NCBI RefSeq assembly: GCF_015477805.1
Contig: NZ_JADLQL010000002.1
Location: 434,001-498,000, forward strand
DNA: 64,000 nt
Source: Nocardia flavorosea
GTDB lineage: Bacteria > Actinomycetota > Actinomycetes > Mycobacteriales > Mycobacteriaceae
Direction of reading: 5' to 3'
The position numbers and the translations under genes were made by a program. The notes beneath the pieces are model-generated. The model was not told where the DNA came from and did no database searches. It saw only the letters and a program-made list of their open reading frames with translations. Each line of letters starts with the position of its first letter. Positions within the stretch are counted from its first letter, which is position 1. Positions 39,983 to 51,661 of this stretch are shown here, one piece after another.

Positions 39983-42900
39983 CGGTCTCCTTTGTCTCCG
40001 GTTAGGTTCATTGCTCGCATTGCACGGCCATCCCGAACACCTTGCTGGTGCCGACTCAAACTAGACCGGATCGATTCGGGATTGCGACTCGGCGTCCGCT
40101 CCTGGGCGCCGTTGACGGCGCCGGGCACCAGCCGGCCGCCCGGATTACGTTGCGGAAGACCGGCCGCGGTGCGGGTCTCGGGCTGGGCCTCGCTGGCCCG
40201 CCGGGCAGCCACCCAACCCTCGTCACCCGGTGATTCGAAGGAGGCGGCGGCCTGGGAACGATCGGCGTTCGGATCCGACAGCCAGGCCGACATCATCTCC
40301 GCAAAAATAGGCGTGCCGCCCATCACGTTGTCGGTTTCCTCGGCCGGCTGCAGCCGGGTCTGGAAGAACGACGCGGTTTTCGCCGGGTTCGACTTGTAAC
40401 TGTGCCGCCCGGGTTCGCGGGTGGGGGTGGATCCCTCGGCGGGTTCCGGCTGCCGGGGCAGCGCGACACCCGGCGGGTTGTCGAACCGCTCGGCGGTGTA
40501 CCCACCCGGCTGCCGCTGCGGCAGCCCGCCCGATTCGTCGGGGCGGGGGCGCTGTGGCAGTGCGGTGTTCTCCCGCTGCGGCAGGCCGTTCCCGGCCGCA
40601 CTCGGCTGGGGACGCCCGCTACCTGCCGGGCCACCGCGCTGCGGCAGGCCGCTACCGCCCGTACCGCGCTGTGGCAGGCCGGTACCGCTCGTATCCCGCT
40701 GTGGCAACCCGCCGGCCGCAGACCCGTTCGACGGCGGCCCACCGGCCGTGCCCCGCTGAGTGGGAAGTTCTCCGGACGATTCACGCGAAGGCAGATCGCG
40801 GGCCGGATCACGCTGCGCCGACTGCTCGCCGGAAGATTCCCGGTGCGGCAGACCGTTACGGGCCGGTTCACGCCGGGTGGGCAGAGCACCCGAAGCGCTA
40901 TCGCCCGACCGGGGCGGCTCCTGCTCGCGTCCGCCCGGTTCGCCCGCGGGGCGACGTTGCGGCAGGCCCGGGCCGCCGGATTCGCGGGCGCCGTTCGCGC
41001 CGGGCTCCCGTTGCGGAAGACCATTGGGTCCCGGCGCGGCGGGGCCGCGGGGCGGAACCGGTCCCGAAGGACGCTGCGGCGCTGCTGTTTCCGATGCGGT
41101 TTCGGCGGGGCGCTCGGCCTCCGGGCGCGCGGGCGGCGTCGGCGGGTTGCCCGGCGCACCGTTCGCGCCGGGCCGGCGCTGCGGCAGACCGCCCGGCCCG
41201 GACTGTGCGGCATCTGCGCTACCGGGCTGACGCTGCGGCAGACCGCTCGCGGCGGACCCCCGGTTGTCCCCACCGGCCGGCTGCCGTTGCGGCAGGCCGC
41301 TGGGACCGGATTGCAGAGCCTGTCCGCTACCCGGCTGACGCTGCGGCAGACCGCTGGAGCCCGACTGCGGCGTGCCACCGGCGCCCGGCTGACGCTGCGG
41401 CAATCCACTGGGACCGGTCTCCGCGGGCCGCGCGGGCGAGCCGGCCGCGGGCGAATCGCCGGGGGTACGCGGCGGCAGAGTGGGGGTTGCACCGCCACCA
41501 CCGGAGCCGAGGTTACGTTTGGGAAGGTTGGCGGCGGCGAGTTTGCCGCGCTGCGCCGTACTGCCCGCACTGGCCTGGCGCAGGCTCGTCGTGCCCTGCT
41601 CGCCGTCCCGCGGACCACCGGCCATCGCGCTACCGGGCTGCCGCTGCGGCAGACCACCCGGACCCACCGGTGCCGGGCCGCCCGGACGCTCCGCAGGTTT
41701 GGGACGTTCGACCGCCGGCAGCGGACCGCTCATCCCCGGATCGACGGTCACCATCATGTTGCCGTCGGTGGTCCGGCTGATACCGCGGGTCTGCATGGCC
41801 GGTCCGCCGGCATTGCGCAACGCGGCCGCGGCGGCCTCGTCGGCCGAGATCTCCGGCTTCTTAGCGCCGTCGCCGGGCACCTGCGGCTGCGGGCCCGAAC
41901 CGGTGGCCAGCGGCAGGATCTGAGTCTCCCCCGCCACGATCAAGCTCATCGGCACATGCACGGTGACCGTCACACCGGGATCGCGGGCGGTATCGAAGGT
42001 CGGCCGCAGCCGGACGTTGAGACCGTGCCGTTCCGCGAGCCGGCCGACGACGAACAGGCCCATATGGCGGGCGGTATCCGGGCCGGGTTCGGCGGTGTTC
42101 TCCAACCGGCGGTTGATCTCGGCCATCTCGCTGGGCGGCATACCGATACCGCGGTCGGCGACCTCGATCAGCAGGCCCTGGTCGTGTGCCTGGGCGAAGG
42201 TGAACTTCACATCGGTTTCCGGCGGCGAGGCCCGCAGCGCGTTGTCCAGCAACTCGGCGAACAGATGCGCCATATCGGAGGCGGCCGGTTCGATCAGGGC
42301 GCCGCGCGGGGTGGCGCCGAGTTTCACGCGTTCGTAGTCCTCGACCTCGGAGATCGCGGCCCGCAGCACATCGGCGATTTCGACCGGCGCCGATTTCGCC
42401 CGGCGCTGTTTGGTACCGGCCAGAATCAGCAGGTTGTCGCCGTTACGGCGCATACGGGCGGCGAGATGGTCCAGCCGGAAGAGGTTCTCCAGCAGGCGCG
42501 GATCCTTCTCGTCGTACTCCATCGCCTCGATGAGGCTGAGCTGATGGTCGACAAGCGATTTACTGCGTCGCGCCAGCGTTTCGAACATATCGTTGACCTG
42601 GGAGCGCATCTGCGCCTGATCACTGGCCAGTCGCAATGCCTGACCGTGGATATCGTCGATCGCCCGGGCCAACTGGCCGATTTCCTCCTCGGACCGGATG
42701 GGCATCGGTTCGAGTGGTACTTCCTCCGGTGCGGCACCGGTCCGCAACTGGGCGACCTCATCGGGCAGATCGCTTTCGGCGACGCGCAGCGCGGCCAATC
42801 GCAGCCGATGCAGCGGCACGATCATGGAGCGGGCCACGAATACCGCGAGCAGCAGCGCCGCGAGGATGGTCAGCAGCACCACGATGGAGTAGATGACGGC

Positions 42901-43809
42901 GTCGGAGAGCGCATCATCGGCCATTGCCTCGACGCCGTTGTCGATTTCGCCGGTGGCTTCGCCGATGAGTTTGTCGGTGGTCGAGGTACTCGCCAGCAGC
43001 GATTCGCGGGCTTCACCCAGCGGTATCCGGCCCGCTTGCGCTTCCGGCGTGTCCAGCATCGCCTGACGGTTCACGACCCCCTCGCGCAGCGCGACGATAT
43101 CGGGATCTTCGGCGTTGTAGCGCTGGCTCAGGATGTTCAGCAGCGCGAGTTCGGTGTTGGTGGCGGCGCGATAGGCCTGCTCGCCGATTTCCTGGTCACG
43201 CAGCAGTTCGGCGGCGGCGGTGATCTCGCCGACCATGGCGGATCGCAGATTGAGCGCGTCGACGAGCCGGAGTTTGTCCGGGTCGATCGACGGATCGCCG
43301 ACCTCGCCCAGGATCCCCTCCACGGTGCGGACACCGGCGTTGCGGGCACTGTCCAGCACGGCGACGGCCTCGGCCGGCGAGCCCGACGGTGCCATACCAC
43401 CTGTACGTACCTGCTTGGCCTGATCGATCATCTCCGACAGCGCCTGGTGCGCATCCGGAAGATCGTCGAGCTCGGCGAGCGCGCCCTCGGCCGCCACGAT
43501 GGTCTTGTCCAGAGTGGTCAGGTTTTCTTCGGTGACCATGGACCGGTTCGGTGCGATCGCAATCGCCTGTGAGCCCGCGACGGTCGAGGTGGCCGAACTG
43601 AGATCGAGAACCGCCGGGACGAGGCTGACGTTCTCGGCCGCCGAGCCCAGCCGATTCGCCTCGCTCCACTGCGCCGATATCCTCGACACACCGAGTCCGA
43701 CCGCGACCGCCAACGGCACAGCCAGGACGGCCGTAACCTTCCAGCGAAGGTCCCAGTTACTCAGCGCCCAGCGCTTCGTGCCGGACCTAGCGGCGTCACG
43801 CATTCCCAC
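39979..43809 (-). CDS. Conservon sensor histidine kinase with GLPQR-repeat tail (CvnA type)
   Basis: A 1276-residue membrane sensor. TM1 is at about residues 27-45, an extracellular helical nitrate/nitrite-sensing (NIT)-like domain at 50-300, TM2 at about 304-330, then HAMP. A helical phosphoacceptor region with [12 protein letters not shown] follows, and an ATPase domain ([10 protein letters not shown] and DRGIGMP, then [13 protein letters not shown]) ending near residue 630. The remaining half is a low-complexity Pro/Gly/Gln tail with 14 exact GLPQR pentapeptides and several variants, then a short conserved end. M. tuberculosis Rv3365c (876 aa, from memory) has a far shorter tail. Start GTG 43809 or ATG 43803. 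First gene of the conservon. Confidence 0.92.
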   Translation of the reverse strand: MGMRDAARSGTKRWALSNWDLRWKVTAVLAVPLAVAVGLGVSRISAQWSEANRLGSAAENVSLVPAVLDLSSATSTVAGSQAIAIAPNRSMVTEENLTTLDKTIVAAEGALAELDDLPDAHQALSEMIDQAKQVRTGGMAPSGSPAEAVAVLDSARNAGVRTVEGILGEVGDPSIDPDKLRLVDALNLRSAMVGEITAAAELLRDQEIGEQAYRAATNTELALLNILSQRYNAEDPDIVALREGVVNRQAMLDTPEAQAGRIPLGEARESLLASTSTTDKLIGEATGEIDNGVEAMADDALSDAVIYSIVVLLTILAALLLAVFVARSMIVPLHRLRLAALRVAESDLPDEVAQLRTGAAPEEVPLEPMPIRSEEEIGQLARAIDDIHGQALRLASDQAQMRSQVNDMFETLARRSKSLVDHQLSLIEAMEYDEKDPRLLENLFRLDHLAARMRRNGDNLLILAGTKQRRAKSAPVEIADVLRAAISEVEDYERVKLGATPRGALIEPAASDMAHLFAELLDNALRASPPETDVKFTFAQAHDQGLLIEVADRGIGMPPSEMAEINRRLENTAEPGPDTARHMGLFVVGRLAERHGLNVRLRPTFDTARDPGVTVTVHVPMSLIVAGETQILPLATGSGPQPQVPGDGAKKPEISADEAAAAALRNAGGPAMQTRGISRTTDGNMMVTVDPGMSGPLPAVERPKPAERPGGPAPVGPGGLPQRQPGSAMAGGPRDGEQGTTSLRQASAGSTAQRGKLAAANLPKRNLGSGGGGATPTLPPRTPGDSPAAGSPARPAETGPSGLPQRQPGAGGTPQSGSSGLPQRQPGSGQALQSGPSGLPQRQPAGGDNRGSAASGLPQRQPGSADAAQSGPGGLPQRRPGANGAPGNPPTPPARPEAERPAETASETAAPQRPSGPVPPRGPAAPGPNGLPQREPGANGARESGGPGLPQRRPAGEPGGREQEPPRSGDSASGALPTRREPARNGLPHRESSGEQSAQRDPARDLPSRESSGELPTQRGTAGGPPSNGSAAGGLPQRDTSGTGLPQRGTGGSGLPQRGGPAGSGRPQPSAAGNGLPQRENTALPQRPRPDESGGLPQRQPGGYTAERFDNPPGVALPRQPEPAEGSTPTREPGRHSYKSNPAKTASFFQTRLQPAEETDNVMGGTPIFAEMMSAWLSDPNADRSQAAASFESPGDEGWVAARRASEAQPETRTAAGLPQRNPGGRLVPGAVNGAQERTPSRNPESIRSSLSRHQQGVRDGRAMRAMNLTGDKGDR
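40135..41665 (-). repeat. GLPQR-encoding repeat region in the sensor kinase gene
   Basis: Irregularly spaced DNA repeats (on the plus strand mostly CGCTGCGGCAG-like) encode 14 exact GLPQR units plus ALPQR, NLPKR, ALPTR, GLPHR and DLPSR variants, usually followed by QPG, RPG, EPG or GTG. Unit length varies from about 12 to 30 residues. This is a protein repeat and not a CRISPR array. Confidence 0.85.
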
Positions 43810-44116
43810 TCACTTTCCAACCTGGCCCCAGCCATGCACCAAAGGAGAACTCCACACTCGCATAGTGGCTCGACGGGTGGAGCTGCCCGTGGGTCGCGGC
43901 TGGCCGAGAAATTGCGTCTACGACGGACCGAATTCGTGTCATCAGATTCTAACGGATCAATAACTTCTTGGTGTACTAGGCCCGGGTTGGCGCACACTGA
44001 CCAGCCGATTACAGGCATAAGCCATGGTCGCGACACCCGACAGGGGGTCGCGTGAAGTCTGCCACAATCGTGCTGATCTATCGAGGCGAGGATTGCTGCG
44101 AGGCTAGGGAGCACGG
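43810..44116. promoter_or_regulatory. Divergent control region of conservon and prpE
   Basis: 307 nt with no gene. A 10-bp stem with one mismatch and a GACA loop (44029-44052, CGCGAC paired with GTCGCG outside) lies 65-88 nt before prpE and may be an operator or leader hairpin. GGGAG precedes the prpE GTG. Confidence 0.45.
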
Positions 44117-46057
44117 GTGAACACGAGGAACGAGTATCGACCGGTCTATCAGACCAGCCTGGTCGATCCCGCCGAGTTCTGGTCCCGGGCCGCGGCGGAT
44201 ATCGACTGGGACACCCCTCCCGAACAGGCTCTCGACACCGCCCGCCCGATTTCGCACTGGTTTCCCGGGGCCCGGCTCAATACCTGTTACAACGCGCTCG
44301 ACCGGCATGTGGACGCCGGCCGCGGCGAGCAATCCGCATTGATCTACGAATCGGCCATGACCGGCGAAAGCCGCGTCTACACCTACACCGAACTGCTCGA
44401 CCGGGTCACTCGCTTCGCGGGCGCCATGCGCGAGCTCGGCGTGCAGGCTGGCGACCGAGTCGTTATCTACCTGCCGATGATTCCCGAGGCCGTGGTCGCG
44501 ATGCTGGCCTGCGCCCGGATCGGAGCCGTGCATTCGGTGGTATTCGGTGGATTCGCCGCGCCCGAACTGGCGGCGCGGATCGATGACGCCGAACCGGTGC
44601 TGATCGTGACGGCCTCGGGCGGTCTCGAACCCAACCGCACCATCGATTACCCCCCTATCGTGGCCCGGGCACTCGAACTCGCCGAAACCGCGACCCCCGC
44701 GACCGTCCTGGTCAAACAGCGCACCGGATTTCCCGAGCACGATTTCGGTGCGGTTTCCGGGCGCCCGGCACGCTGGCTCGACTGGGATACCGCGGTACGC
44801 GATGCGGCACCGGTGGATCCGGTATCGGTGGCGGCGACCGATCCCCTGTATGTGCTGTACACCTCGGGTACGACCGGTAAGCCGAAGGGCGTGGTGCGCG
44901 ACAACGGCGGGCATGCCGTCGCCCTGACCTGGTCCATGCGCTATATCTACGATGTGGGGCCCGGCCAGGTTATGTGGGCCGCCTCCGATGTGGGCTGGGT
45001 GGTCGGCCACTCCTATATCGTCTACGCTCCGCTGCTGGCCGGGGCCACCACGCTGCTGTTCGAGGGAAAACCCGTGGGCACCCCGGATGCCGGCGTGTTC
45101 TGGCGGGTGGTGGCGCGGCACCGGGTGCACACACTGTTCACGGCCCCCACCGCGCTGCGGGCGATCCGCCGCGCCGATCCCGCCGCAGAACTGGCCCATG
45201 AGCACGATCTTTCGTCCTTGCGCGCGTTGTTCTGCGCGGGCGAACGGCTCGACCCCGCCACCTTCACCTGGGCCGACGAAACACTGCTCGCCGGGCGCGA
45301 CGACTGCCCGGTGGTGGATCACTGGTGGCAGACCGAAACGGGCTGGCCTGTCTGCGCCAATCCGCTGGGGATACAGCGACTACCGATCAAACCGGGTTCC
45401 GCCTCGGTGCCGGTGCCGGGCTATCGCCTGCGGGTACTGGACTCCTCGGGTAACCCGGTCGCGGCGAACACCGAGGGCAATATCGTTATCGGTCTTCCGC
45501 TACCGCCCGGCGCACTGACCGGCCTGTGGCACGACGAAGAGCGGTTCGAACGCTCCTATCTGGCGGCGTATCCGGGTCATTTCCTGACCGGTGACTCCGG
45601 CTATTTCGACGAGGACGGATACCTTTTCGTGCTCGGCCGCAGCGACGATGTGATCAATATGGCCGGGCACCGCCTTTCCGCGGGCAGTATCGAAGCCGCG
45701 GTCGCGGGTCACGAAGCGGTGGCCGAATGCGCGGTGATCGGTCTTCCCGATGAACTCAAGGGGCAGCGACCGATCGCTTATGTAGTACTCAAATCCGATA
45801 CCCGGATCGATATCGAAACTCTGCGCGACGAACTGAGCGAGCGGGTGCGGACTCAAATCGGCGCCGTCGCCGGACTGTACGACGCCGTCGTCGTCCCCGC
45901 ACTGCCGAAAACCCGCTCCGGAAAGATCCTGCGCAAAACCATCCGGCAGATGACGGCGGGCGGAAATTACGAAATACCCTCAACCATCGAGGATCCCACC
46001 GTCCTCGACGAACTGGCCCGGATCATCCAGCCGCGACAAAGCACAAACTCCTCTTAA
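44117..46057 (+). CDS. prpE: Propionyl-CoA synthetase
   Basis: A 646-residue AMP-forming acyl-CoA ligase that activates propionate (or acetate) to its CoA thioester. Motifs: YTSGTTGKPKG for ATP/AMP near residue 258; ASDVGWVVGHSYIVYAPLLAG, which is the PrpE/AcsA signature; WWQTETGWPV; GDSGYFDEDGY; and the C-terminal Lys in KTRSGKILRK that forms the adenylate and is a known acetylation site. PrpE identity over acetyl-CoA synthetase rests on the overall pattern and length. GTG start with GGGAG upstream. It is divergent from the conservon. Confidence 0.9.
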   Translation: MNTRNEYRPVYQTSLVDPAEFWSRAAADIDWDTPPEQALDTARPISHWFPGARLNTCYNALDRHVDAGRGEQSALIYESAMTGESRVYTYTELLDRVTRFAGAMRELGVQAGDRVVIYLPMIPEAVVAMLACARIGAVHSVVFGGFAAPELAARIDDAEPVLIVTASGGLEPNRTIDYPPIVARALELAETATPATVLVKQRTGFPEHDFGAVSGRPARWLDWDTAVRDAAPVDPVSVAATDPLYVLYTSGTTGKPKGVVRDNGGHAVALTWSMRYIYDVGPGQVMWAASDVGWVVGHSYIVYAPLLAGATTLLFEGKPVGTPDAGVFWRVVARHRVHTLFTAPTALRAIRRADPAAELAHEHDLSSLRALFCAGERLDPATFTWADETLLAGRDDCPVVDHWWQTETGWPVCANPLGIQRLPIKPGSASVPVPGYRLRVLDSSGNPVAANTEGNIVIGLPLPPGALTGLWHDEERFERSYLAAYPGHFLTGDSGYFDEDGYLFVLGRSDDVINMAGHRLSAGSIEAAVAGHEAVAECAVIGLPDELKGQRPIAYVVLKSDTRIDIETLRDELSERVRTQIGAVAGLYDAVVVPALPKTRSGKILRKTIRQMTAGGNYEIPSTIEDPTVLDELARIIQPRQSTNSS

Positions 46058-46067
46058 GAAAACTTCA

Positions 46068-46125
46068 GAGTCGAGCCAATACCGCCCAATACGGTCTGAG
46101 TGGTCCACGAGCCACGGCTCGACTC
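46068..46125 (+). other. Structured region between prpE and the hemophore-like gene
   Basis: GAGTCGAGCC (46068-46077) and GGCTCGACTC (46116-46125) form perfect 10-bp arms around 38 nt that itself can pair ACCG with CGGT. It ends 25 nt before the hemophore-like ATG, with AGGAGG in between. It may be a leader structure or a terminator of prpE. Confidence 0.45.
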
Positions 46126-46150
46126 GACAACGTAGGAGGCAGTAGTTCCC

Positions 46151-46549
46151 ATGGCACCCACCACGAACCGGCGGTTCGGCAAGTTCGGTCTCACCACCCT
46201 GACCCTGGGAGCGGCCGCCGCGGCCACCGCCTTCCTCAGCCCCGCCGTCGCCTCGGCAGGCCCCATGGAGATGGCCGAACCCCTGCTGACCAGCGACTGC
46301 TCCTTCGCCCAGGTCGACGCCGCACTGCACGACCAGGCCCCGGAACTCGCGGCCATGCTGGACAGCAACCCGAGCGCGAAGGCTCAACTGCAGGCAAAGT
46401 TCGATCAGCCGGTCGAAAAGCGCCGGGCCGAACTGCAGCAGTACATCGAACAGAATCCGCAGGCCGCCCAGCAGGCACAGGACGACCCGCGCGCCCAGCA
46501 GCTGCAGGTAACTCTGCAGGGTGTGGCCGACACCTGCCACAACTACTGA
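46151..46549 (+). CDS. Hemophore-related secreted protein
   Basis: A 132-residue exported protein. Residues 1-36 are a signal peptide (RRFGK then Ala/Leu core, cleavage near VASAG). The mature part is helical and Gln/Ala-rich, with two Cys residues (SDCSF early and DTCHNY at the end) that would form the family's disulfide. It belongs to the hemophore-related family of mycolate bacteria, known from M. tuberculosis Rv0203, which carries heme; heme binding here is inference. AGGAGG lies 12 nt before the ATG. A 12-bp terminator follows. Confidence 0.85.
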   Translation: MAPTTNRRFGKFGLTTLTLGAAAAATAFLSPAVASAGPMEMAEPLLTSDCSFAQVDAALHDQAPELAAMLDSNPSAKAQLQAKFDQPVEKRRAELQQYIEQNPQAAQQAQDDPRAQQLQVTLQGVADTCHNY

Positions 46550-46568
46550 ACGTCTGACATGGGTAGGC

Positions 46569-46597
46569 GTTTCGGCCCCGCGTGACGGGGCCGAAAC
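46569..46597 (+). terminator. Hairpin terminator after the hemophore-like gene
   Basis: A perfect 12-bp stem (GTTTCGGCCCCG with its complement) and a 5-nt loop, 20 nt after the stop codon. Confidence 0.8.
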
Positions 46598-46641
46598 CTC
46601 CCGGAGCCTTGCGACGGCACCGCGCACCGGAGACGCGTCAA

Positions 46642-46647
46642 TACACT
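46642..46647 (+). promoter_or_regulatory. -10 hexamer TACACT for prrA
   Basis: TACACT, 7 nt, GTG at 46655. Leaderless arrangement. Confidence 0.55.
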
Positions 46648-46654
46648 GGGCGGT

Positions 46655-47359
46655 GTGGTGGAGCGAGCCAAGCCGGCGGTCCTGGTCGTCGACGACGACG
46701 AGGATGTACTCGCGTCGGTCGAACGGGGGTTGCGCCTGTCCGGGTTCCAGGTAAGTATCGCGCGCGACGGCGCGGCCGCGCTGCGGGCGGTGGCCGACAA
46801 AGGGCCCGACGCGATCGTCCTGGACATGAATATGCCGGTGCTCGACGGTGCGGGGGTGGTGACGGCGCTGCGGGCCATGGGCAACGAGGTGCCGATCTGT
46901 GTGCTCAGCGCCCGCAGTTCGGTGGGCGACCGGATCGCCGGTCTGGAATCGGGGGCCGACGACTACCTGATCAAACCTTTCGTACTCGCCGAACTGGTCG
47001 CCCGGATCAAGGCGTTGCTGCGCCGGCGCACCGATACCGCGCCGGCCGGCGCCGCCGACACCATCGTCGTCGGACCGCTCCGGATCGATACGGCCGGATA
47101 CCGGGCGGTGCTGGACGGCCAGGAGATCGACCTGACCAAACGCGAGTTCGAACTACTGTCCACACTGGCCCGCAATGCGGGGGTGGTACTGAGCCGGGAA
47201 CGGCTGCTGGAACTGGTATGGGGCTACGATTTCGCCGCCGATACGAATGTGGTCGATGTTTTCGTCGGCTATCTGCGCCGCAAACTGGAGGCCGACGGCA
47301 CCCCCCGGCTGTTGCACACGATCCGCGGTGTCGGGTTCGTGCTCCGGGACACCAAGTGA
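46655..47359 (+). CDS. prrA: OmpR-family response regulator PrrA
   Basis: A 234-residue response regulator. The receiver domain (1-120) has the acidic triad start VVDDDED, the phosphorylated Asp in VLDMNMP near residue 54, and Lys in LIKPF. The C-terminal winged helix (140-234) has the usual [14 protein letters not shown] and [12 protein letters not shown] segments. Closest known counterpart is M. tuberculosis PrrA (Rv0903c), which is essential and responds to nitrogen and phagocytosis; that link is by family and synteny. Its stop overlaps prrB by 4 nt. Confidence 0.93.
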   Translation: MVERAKPAVLVVDDDEDVLASVERGLRLSGFQVSIARDGAAALRAVADKGPDAIVLDMNMPVLDGAGVVTALRAMGNEVPICVLSARSSVGDRIAGLESGADDYLIKPFVLAELVARIKALLRRRTDTAPAGAADTIVVGPLRIDTAGYRAVLDGQEIDLTKREFELLSTLARNAGVVLSRERLLELVWGYDFAADTNVVDVFVGYLRRKLEADGTPRLLHTIRGVGFVLRDTK

Positions 47360-48708
47360 GCGACGGCGCCACCCGCCGGCGCAGCCGATCGTATTCCCTG
47401 CGCACCCGGGTCGCCGGGGCGGCGGCTGCCGGGTCGGTACTCATCGTCGCACTGGTCAGCGCTATCGCCGTACCCGCGATCGAACGCAACAACCTGCAGC
47501 AGACCGATCAGCAGTTGCGGATCGCGTCCCGGCTGGTGGTGATCGACCCGGTGATCGCGGTCGGCATCGTGAACCTGGTGGGCCCGGACCGCGATATGGC
47601 GCTGACCGTCCGTGACGACGGTGAACTGGTGGCCTCCAGCGTCACCCGGTTACCGGAACTGGACCCCGGATCGCGCACGGTCACCGTGGACGACACCCCG
47701 TACCGGGTATTGACCACCACCGAGAACCAGCCTGCGGGCCGGACGGTTTCGCTGGGTATTCCCGCCACCGACGCCGCGCGCGCGACGGCCGAACAGCGAC
47801 GGTGGCTGCTGTTCGGCGGGCTGGCGGCAATCGCCGCGGCGGCGGCGCTGGGCTGGTTGTTCGGGGGCCGGGCAGTCCGGCCGATCGTGGTGCTCACCCG
47901 CCAGGTCGGCGCGCGCACCGGCTACCGCGATGCCACCCCCGAACCGGTGGACAGCTCCGGTGTGCTGGAGGCCGAGCAATTGGCGGACGCAGTCAACACC
48001 ATGCTGCGCCGGGTCGATCAAGCACAGGCCGAAACGGCGGCCGCGCTGGAAACCGCACGGGATTTCGCGGCGGTCTCGGCGCACGAACTACGCACCCCGC
48101 TCACGGCGATGCGCACCGACCTCGAAGTGCTGGCCACCCTGGACCTGGACGAGGACCAACGCACCGAGATCCTCGCCGATCTGCAACGCAGCCAGGAGCG
48201 GGTGGAAACCACCCTGGCCGCACTGGAGCGCCTGGCCTCCGGCGACCTGACCTCCGAACGCGACCATATCGACACCGATATCGCCGAACTGTGCGATCTG
48301 GCCGCCCACGACGCAATGCGCCACCACCCCGGCCTCACGGTCCGGGTCGATACCGATGCCGAACTGGTCACCCGCGGTCTGCCCGCAGGTCTGCGGCTGG
48401 CGGTGGACAACGCCCTGAAGAACTCGGTCAAACACGGCCGGGCCACCGAGGTCCTGCTGGCGGCCCACCGCCGCGCCGACGGCAGCATCGTCATCTCCGT
48501 CGACGACAACGGCCGCGGGATACCGCCCGGCGAACGGGAATCGGTTTTCGCCCGCTTCGCCCGCGGTAGCGGCGCGCACAAGGGCGGCTCGGGGCTCGGC
48601 CTGGCACTGGTCGCCCAGCAGGCGCAGTTGCACGGCGGACGAGCCTACTTCGACGATGGCGCGCTCGGCGGAGTCCGGCTGGTCCTCGTCCTGCCGGACG
48701 ACCGATAG
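47356..48708 (+). CDS. prrB: Sensor histidine kinase PrrB
   Basis: A 450-residue membrane kinase. TM1 is at about residues 15-37, an extracytoplasmic sensor region runs to about 147, TM2 spans about 150-170, then HAMP. The phosphorylated His is in [16 protein letters not shown] near residue 240. The ATPase domain has N-box [13 protein letters not shown]1 [10 protein letters not shown] and G2 [13 protein letters not shown] start overlapping the prrA stop (GTGA), so the pair is a coupled operon. A strong terminator lies 80 nt after the end. Confidence 0.93.
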   Translation: MSDGATRRRSRSYSLRTRVAGAAAAGSVLIVALVSAIAVPAIERNNLQQTDQQLRIASRLVVIDPVIAVGIVNLVGPDRDMALTVRDDGELVASSVTRLPELDPGSRTVTVDDTPYRVLTTTENQPAGRTVSLGIPATDAARATAEQRRWLLFGGLAAIAAAAALGWLFGGRAVRPIVVLTRQVGARTGYRDATPEPVDSSGVLEAEQLADAVNTMLRRVDQAQAETAAALETARDFAAVSAHELRTPLTAMRTDLEVLATLDLDEDQRTEILADLQRSQERVETTLAALERLASGDLTSERDHIDTDIAELCDLAAHDAMRHHPGLTVRVDTDAELVTRGLPAGLRLAVDNALKNSVKHGRATEVLLAAHRRADGSIVISVDDNGRGIPPGERESVFARFARGSGAHKGGSGLGLALVAQQAQLHGGRAYFDDGALGGVRLVLVLPDDR

Positions 48709-48789
48709 GTCCAGGTGTTCCACACCGGTAACCGATGGAGGCCGGAACCCCGCGAGTACCGGCCCCGGAAAACACAGCCCCCGTAATAC

Positions 48790-48825
48790 CTCGGCGCGCG
48801 CCTCCTGGTGGAGACGCGCGCCGAG
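48790..48825. terminator. Bidirectional hairpin terminator between prrB and FKBP genes
   Basis: A perfect 11-bp outer stem (CTCGGCGCGCG with its complement) enclosing a 4-bp inner stem CTCC/GGAG with loop TGGT. It lies between convergent genes. Confidence 0.8.
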
Positions 48826-48849
48826 CAAGATATCCGGGTATAGCCGGGT

Positions 48850-49209
48850 CTACTTCGCGTCGAGCAGATCGATCACGAAGACCAGCGTCTTGCCGGAGAG
48901 CGGGTGACCACCACCCGCGGGACCGTAGGCCAGCTCCGGCGGGATGGTGAGCTGGCGGCGGCCGCCGACCTTCATCCCCGGAATACCGTCCTGCCAGCCC
49001 TGAATCAGGCCGCGCAGCGGGAAGTTGATCGATTCGCCGCGGCTCCACGACGAATCGAATTCCTCGCCGGTATCGAATTCCACACCGACGTAGTGCACTT
49101 CTACGGTGCCGCCGGGCACCGCTTCCGGACCGTCACCGACGGTGATGTCCTTGATGACCAGTTCGGTGGGCGGCGGGCCCGCCTGGAATTCGATTTCCGG
49201 TTTGCTCAT
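48850..49209 (-). CDS. FKBP-type peptidyl-prolyl cis-trans isomerase
   Basis: A 119-residue cytoplasmic FKBP that speeds proline isomerisation during folding. Core motifs: VEVHYVG near residue 40, FDSSWSRG, the Trp-containing LIQGWQDGIPGMKVGG active site, and IPPELAYGPAG. ATG at 49209. It follows gltA on the same strand with a 28-nt gap, so the two are probably co-transcribed. The same gltA-FKBP neighbourhood is common in Nocardia and Rhodococcus (from memory). Confidence 0.93.
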   Translation of the reverse strand: MSKPEIEFQAGPPPTELVIKDITVGDGPEAVPGGTVEVHYVGVEFDTGEEFDSSWSRGESINFPLRGLIQGWQDGIPGMKVGGRRQLTIPPELAYGPAGGGHPLSGKTLVFVIDLLDAK

Positions 49210-49237
49210 GCCTTGAATCCCCTTCGATTCAATCGGT

Positions 49238-50536
<1,299 letters not shown>

Positions 50537-50909
50537 GGAAGGTTCCCTCTCAGGCTATGACCGTCGGCATCGCATGCGGTCGGCACGCGGTGCGTTATCG
50601 GTAGACGCTAGTCCTTGCTCCGACGGGACCGGCGATGAGGGTACCCGCGCCGCGATCTCACAATCGGCCCGCGCGGAGGTGAGTTTCGGCCTGCCGGATA
50701 CCGGTCGGCCCACCGCTGTGACCGGCCGAATCACCGGCCTGCGCCGCCGCGCCACAGCAGCATTGCGGCGAGATGCGCCATAACAGGCGCACCACCACGG
50801 CCCCGGACAGAATTACCGTACCCACGGCAGTGGAATCGAAACCGTGCGAAATATCACCGAAAGCCCTGGACACAGGGTGTAACGGATGCGGCCGCGGGCG
50901 ATCGCGGGT
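50537..50909. other. Intergenic region upstream of gltA and downstream of pdxH
   Basis: 373 nt without a supported gene. It holds the gltA promoter and a leader of unknown length (a TAGCGT hexamer near 50605 on the minus strand is a possible -10) and the end of the pdxH transcript. Confidence 0.45.
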
Positions 50910-51629
50910 TCACGGCTGCAGCCGTTGCACCGACATCCCCGTCGCACCGATCCGGACGAGTATCCGGTTGTGCAGGCGACCTCGCCGCCCCTGCCAGAAT
51001 TCCACCTCGTCCGGTCGCAGCAGGTAGCCGCCCCAGTGCGGCGGCACCGGGATCTCGGCGGCGGTGGCGAAGCGGGCGGTGGCCCGGACCAACCGCCGAT
51101 CGAGTTCCTCCCGCGAAGCGATCGGTCGCGACTGTTCCGACGCCCACGCACCCAGTTGCGATTCGCGGGGGCGCGACCGCCAATACGCCTCGGTCGTTCC
51201 GGCCGGTACGCGCTCCACCCGGCCGCGGATATGCGCCTGACGCGCGAGTTGCGGCCACAGGAAGGTGGCCGACGCGTACGGCGCCGCGGCCAGCTGCGCG
51301 CCTTTGGCCGAGTCGTAGTTCGTATAGAACGTCACGCCGTCCGGCGAGAGCCCTTTACAGAGAACGGTGCGAGTCACCGGGCGGGCGGCGGGCCCCGCGG
51401 AATCGAGCGTGCCGAGCACCATGGCATTGGGTTCGGCGATACCGGCCGCGGTGGCCTGGTCTATCCATTGCCGCAGCAGCGGCTCCCAGCCCCCCGCCAC
51501 CGAATTCTCGTCGAGTTCGGTATCGCGCACACCGAGCAGCGGCCCCTGTTCCCGCGAACGCGAATGGGCCGCATCGTATTCGGCGCGCATCGCGGCGAGA
51601 TCGGCGCCGGACTCCTCCACATCGGACAT
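50910..51629 (-). CDS. pdxH: Pyridoxamine 5'-phosphate oxidase
   Basis: A 239-residue FMN enzyme that oxidises pyridoxamine or pyridoxine phosphate to pyridoxal phosphate. Typical segments: [13 protein letters not shown] with [16 protein letters not shown] FMN binding (here [12 protein letters not shown]), [29 protein letters not shown] and the C-terminal [22 protein letters not shown]. The ATG at 51629 is preceded by TAACGT and 7 nt with no ribosome site. It is divergent from citA, sharing a 60-nt control region with a palindrome. Confidence 0.94.
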   Translation of the reverse strand: MSDVEESGADLAAMRAEYDAAHSRSREQGPLLGVRDTELDENSVAGGWEPLLRQWIDQATAAGIAEPNAMVLGTLDSAGPAARPVTRTVLCKGLSPDGVTFYTNYDSAKGAQLAAAPYASATFLWPQLARQAHIRGRVERVPAGTTEAYWRSRPRESQLGAWASEQSRPIASREELDRRLVRATARFATAAEIPVPPHWGGYLLRPDEVEFWQGRRGRLHNRILVRIGATGMSVQRLQP

Positions 51630-51636
51630 GGGCCAG

Positions 51637-51642
51637 ACGTTA
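51637..51642 (-). promoter_or_regulatory. -10 hexamer TAACGT for pdxH
   Basis: TAACGT, 7 nt, ATG at 51629. Leaderless arrangement. It overlaps the palindrome at 51641-51652. Confidence 0.55.
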
Positions 51643-51652
51643 CTCCGGAGTA
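51641..51652. promoter_or_regulatory. Palindromic operator candidate between pdxH and citA
   Basis: TACTCCGGAGTA, a perfect 12-bp palindrome. It overlaps the pdxH -10 and lies about 10 nt upstream of the citA -10 candidate, where a repressor could control both genes. Confidence 0.5.
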
Positions 51653-51661
51653 GCAAAGCGC

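Noticed and set aside
40135..41665. CRISPR-like array of short repeats
   Set aside because: Units are in frame, degenerate and vary in spacing; they encode GLPQR motifs of the sensor kinase. There are no cas genes.
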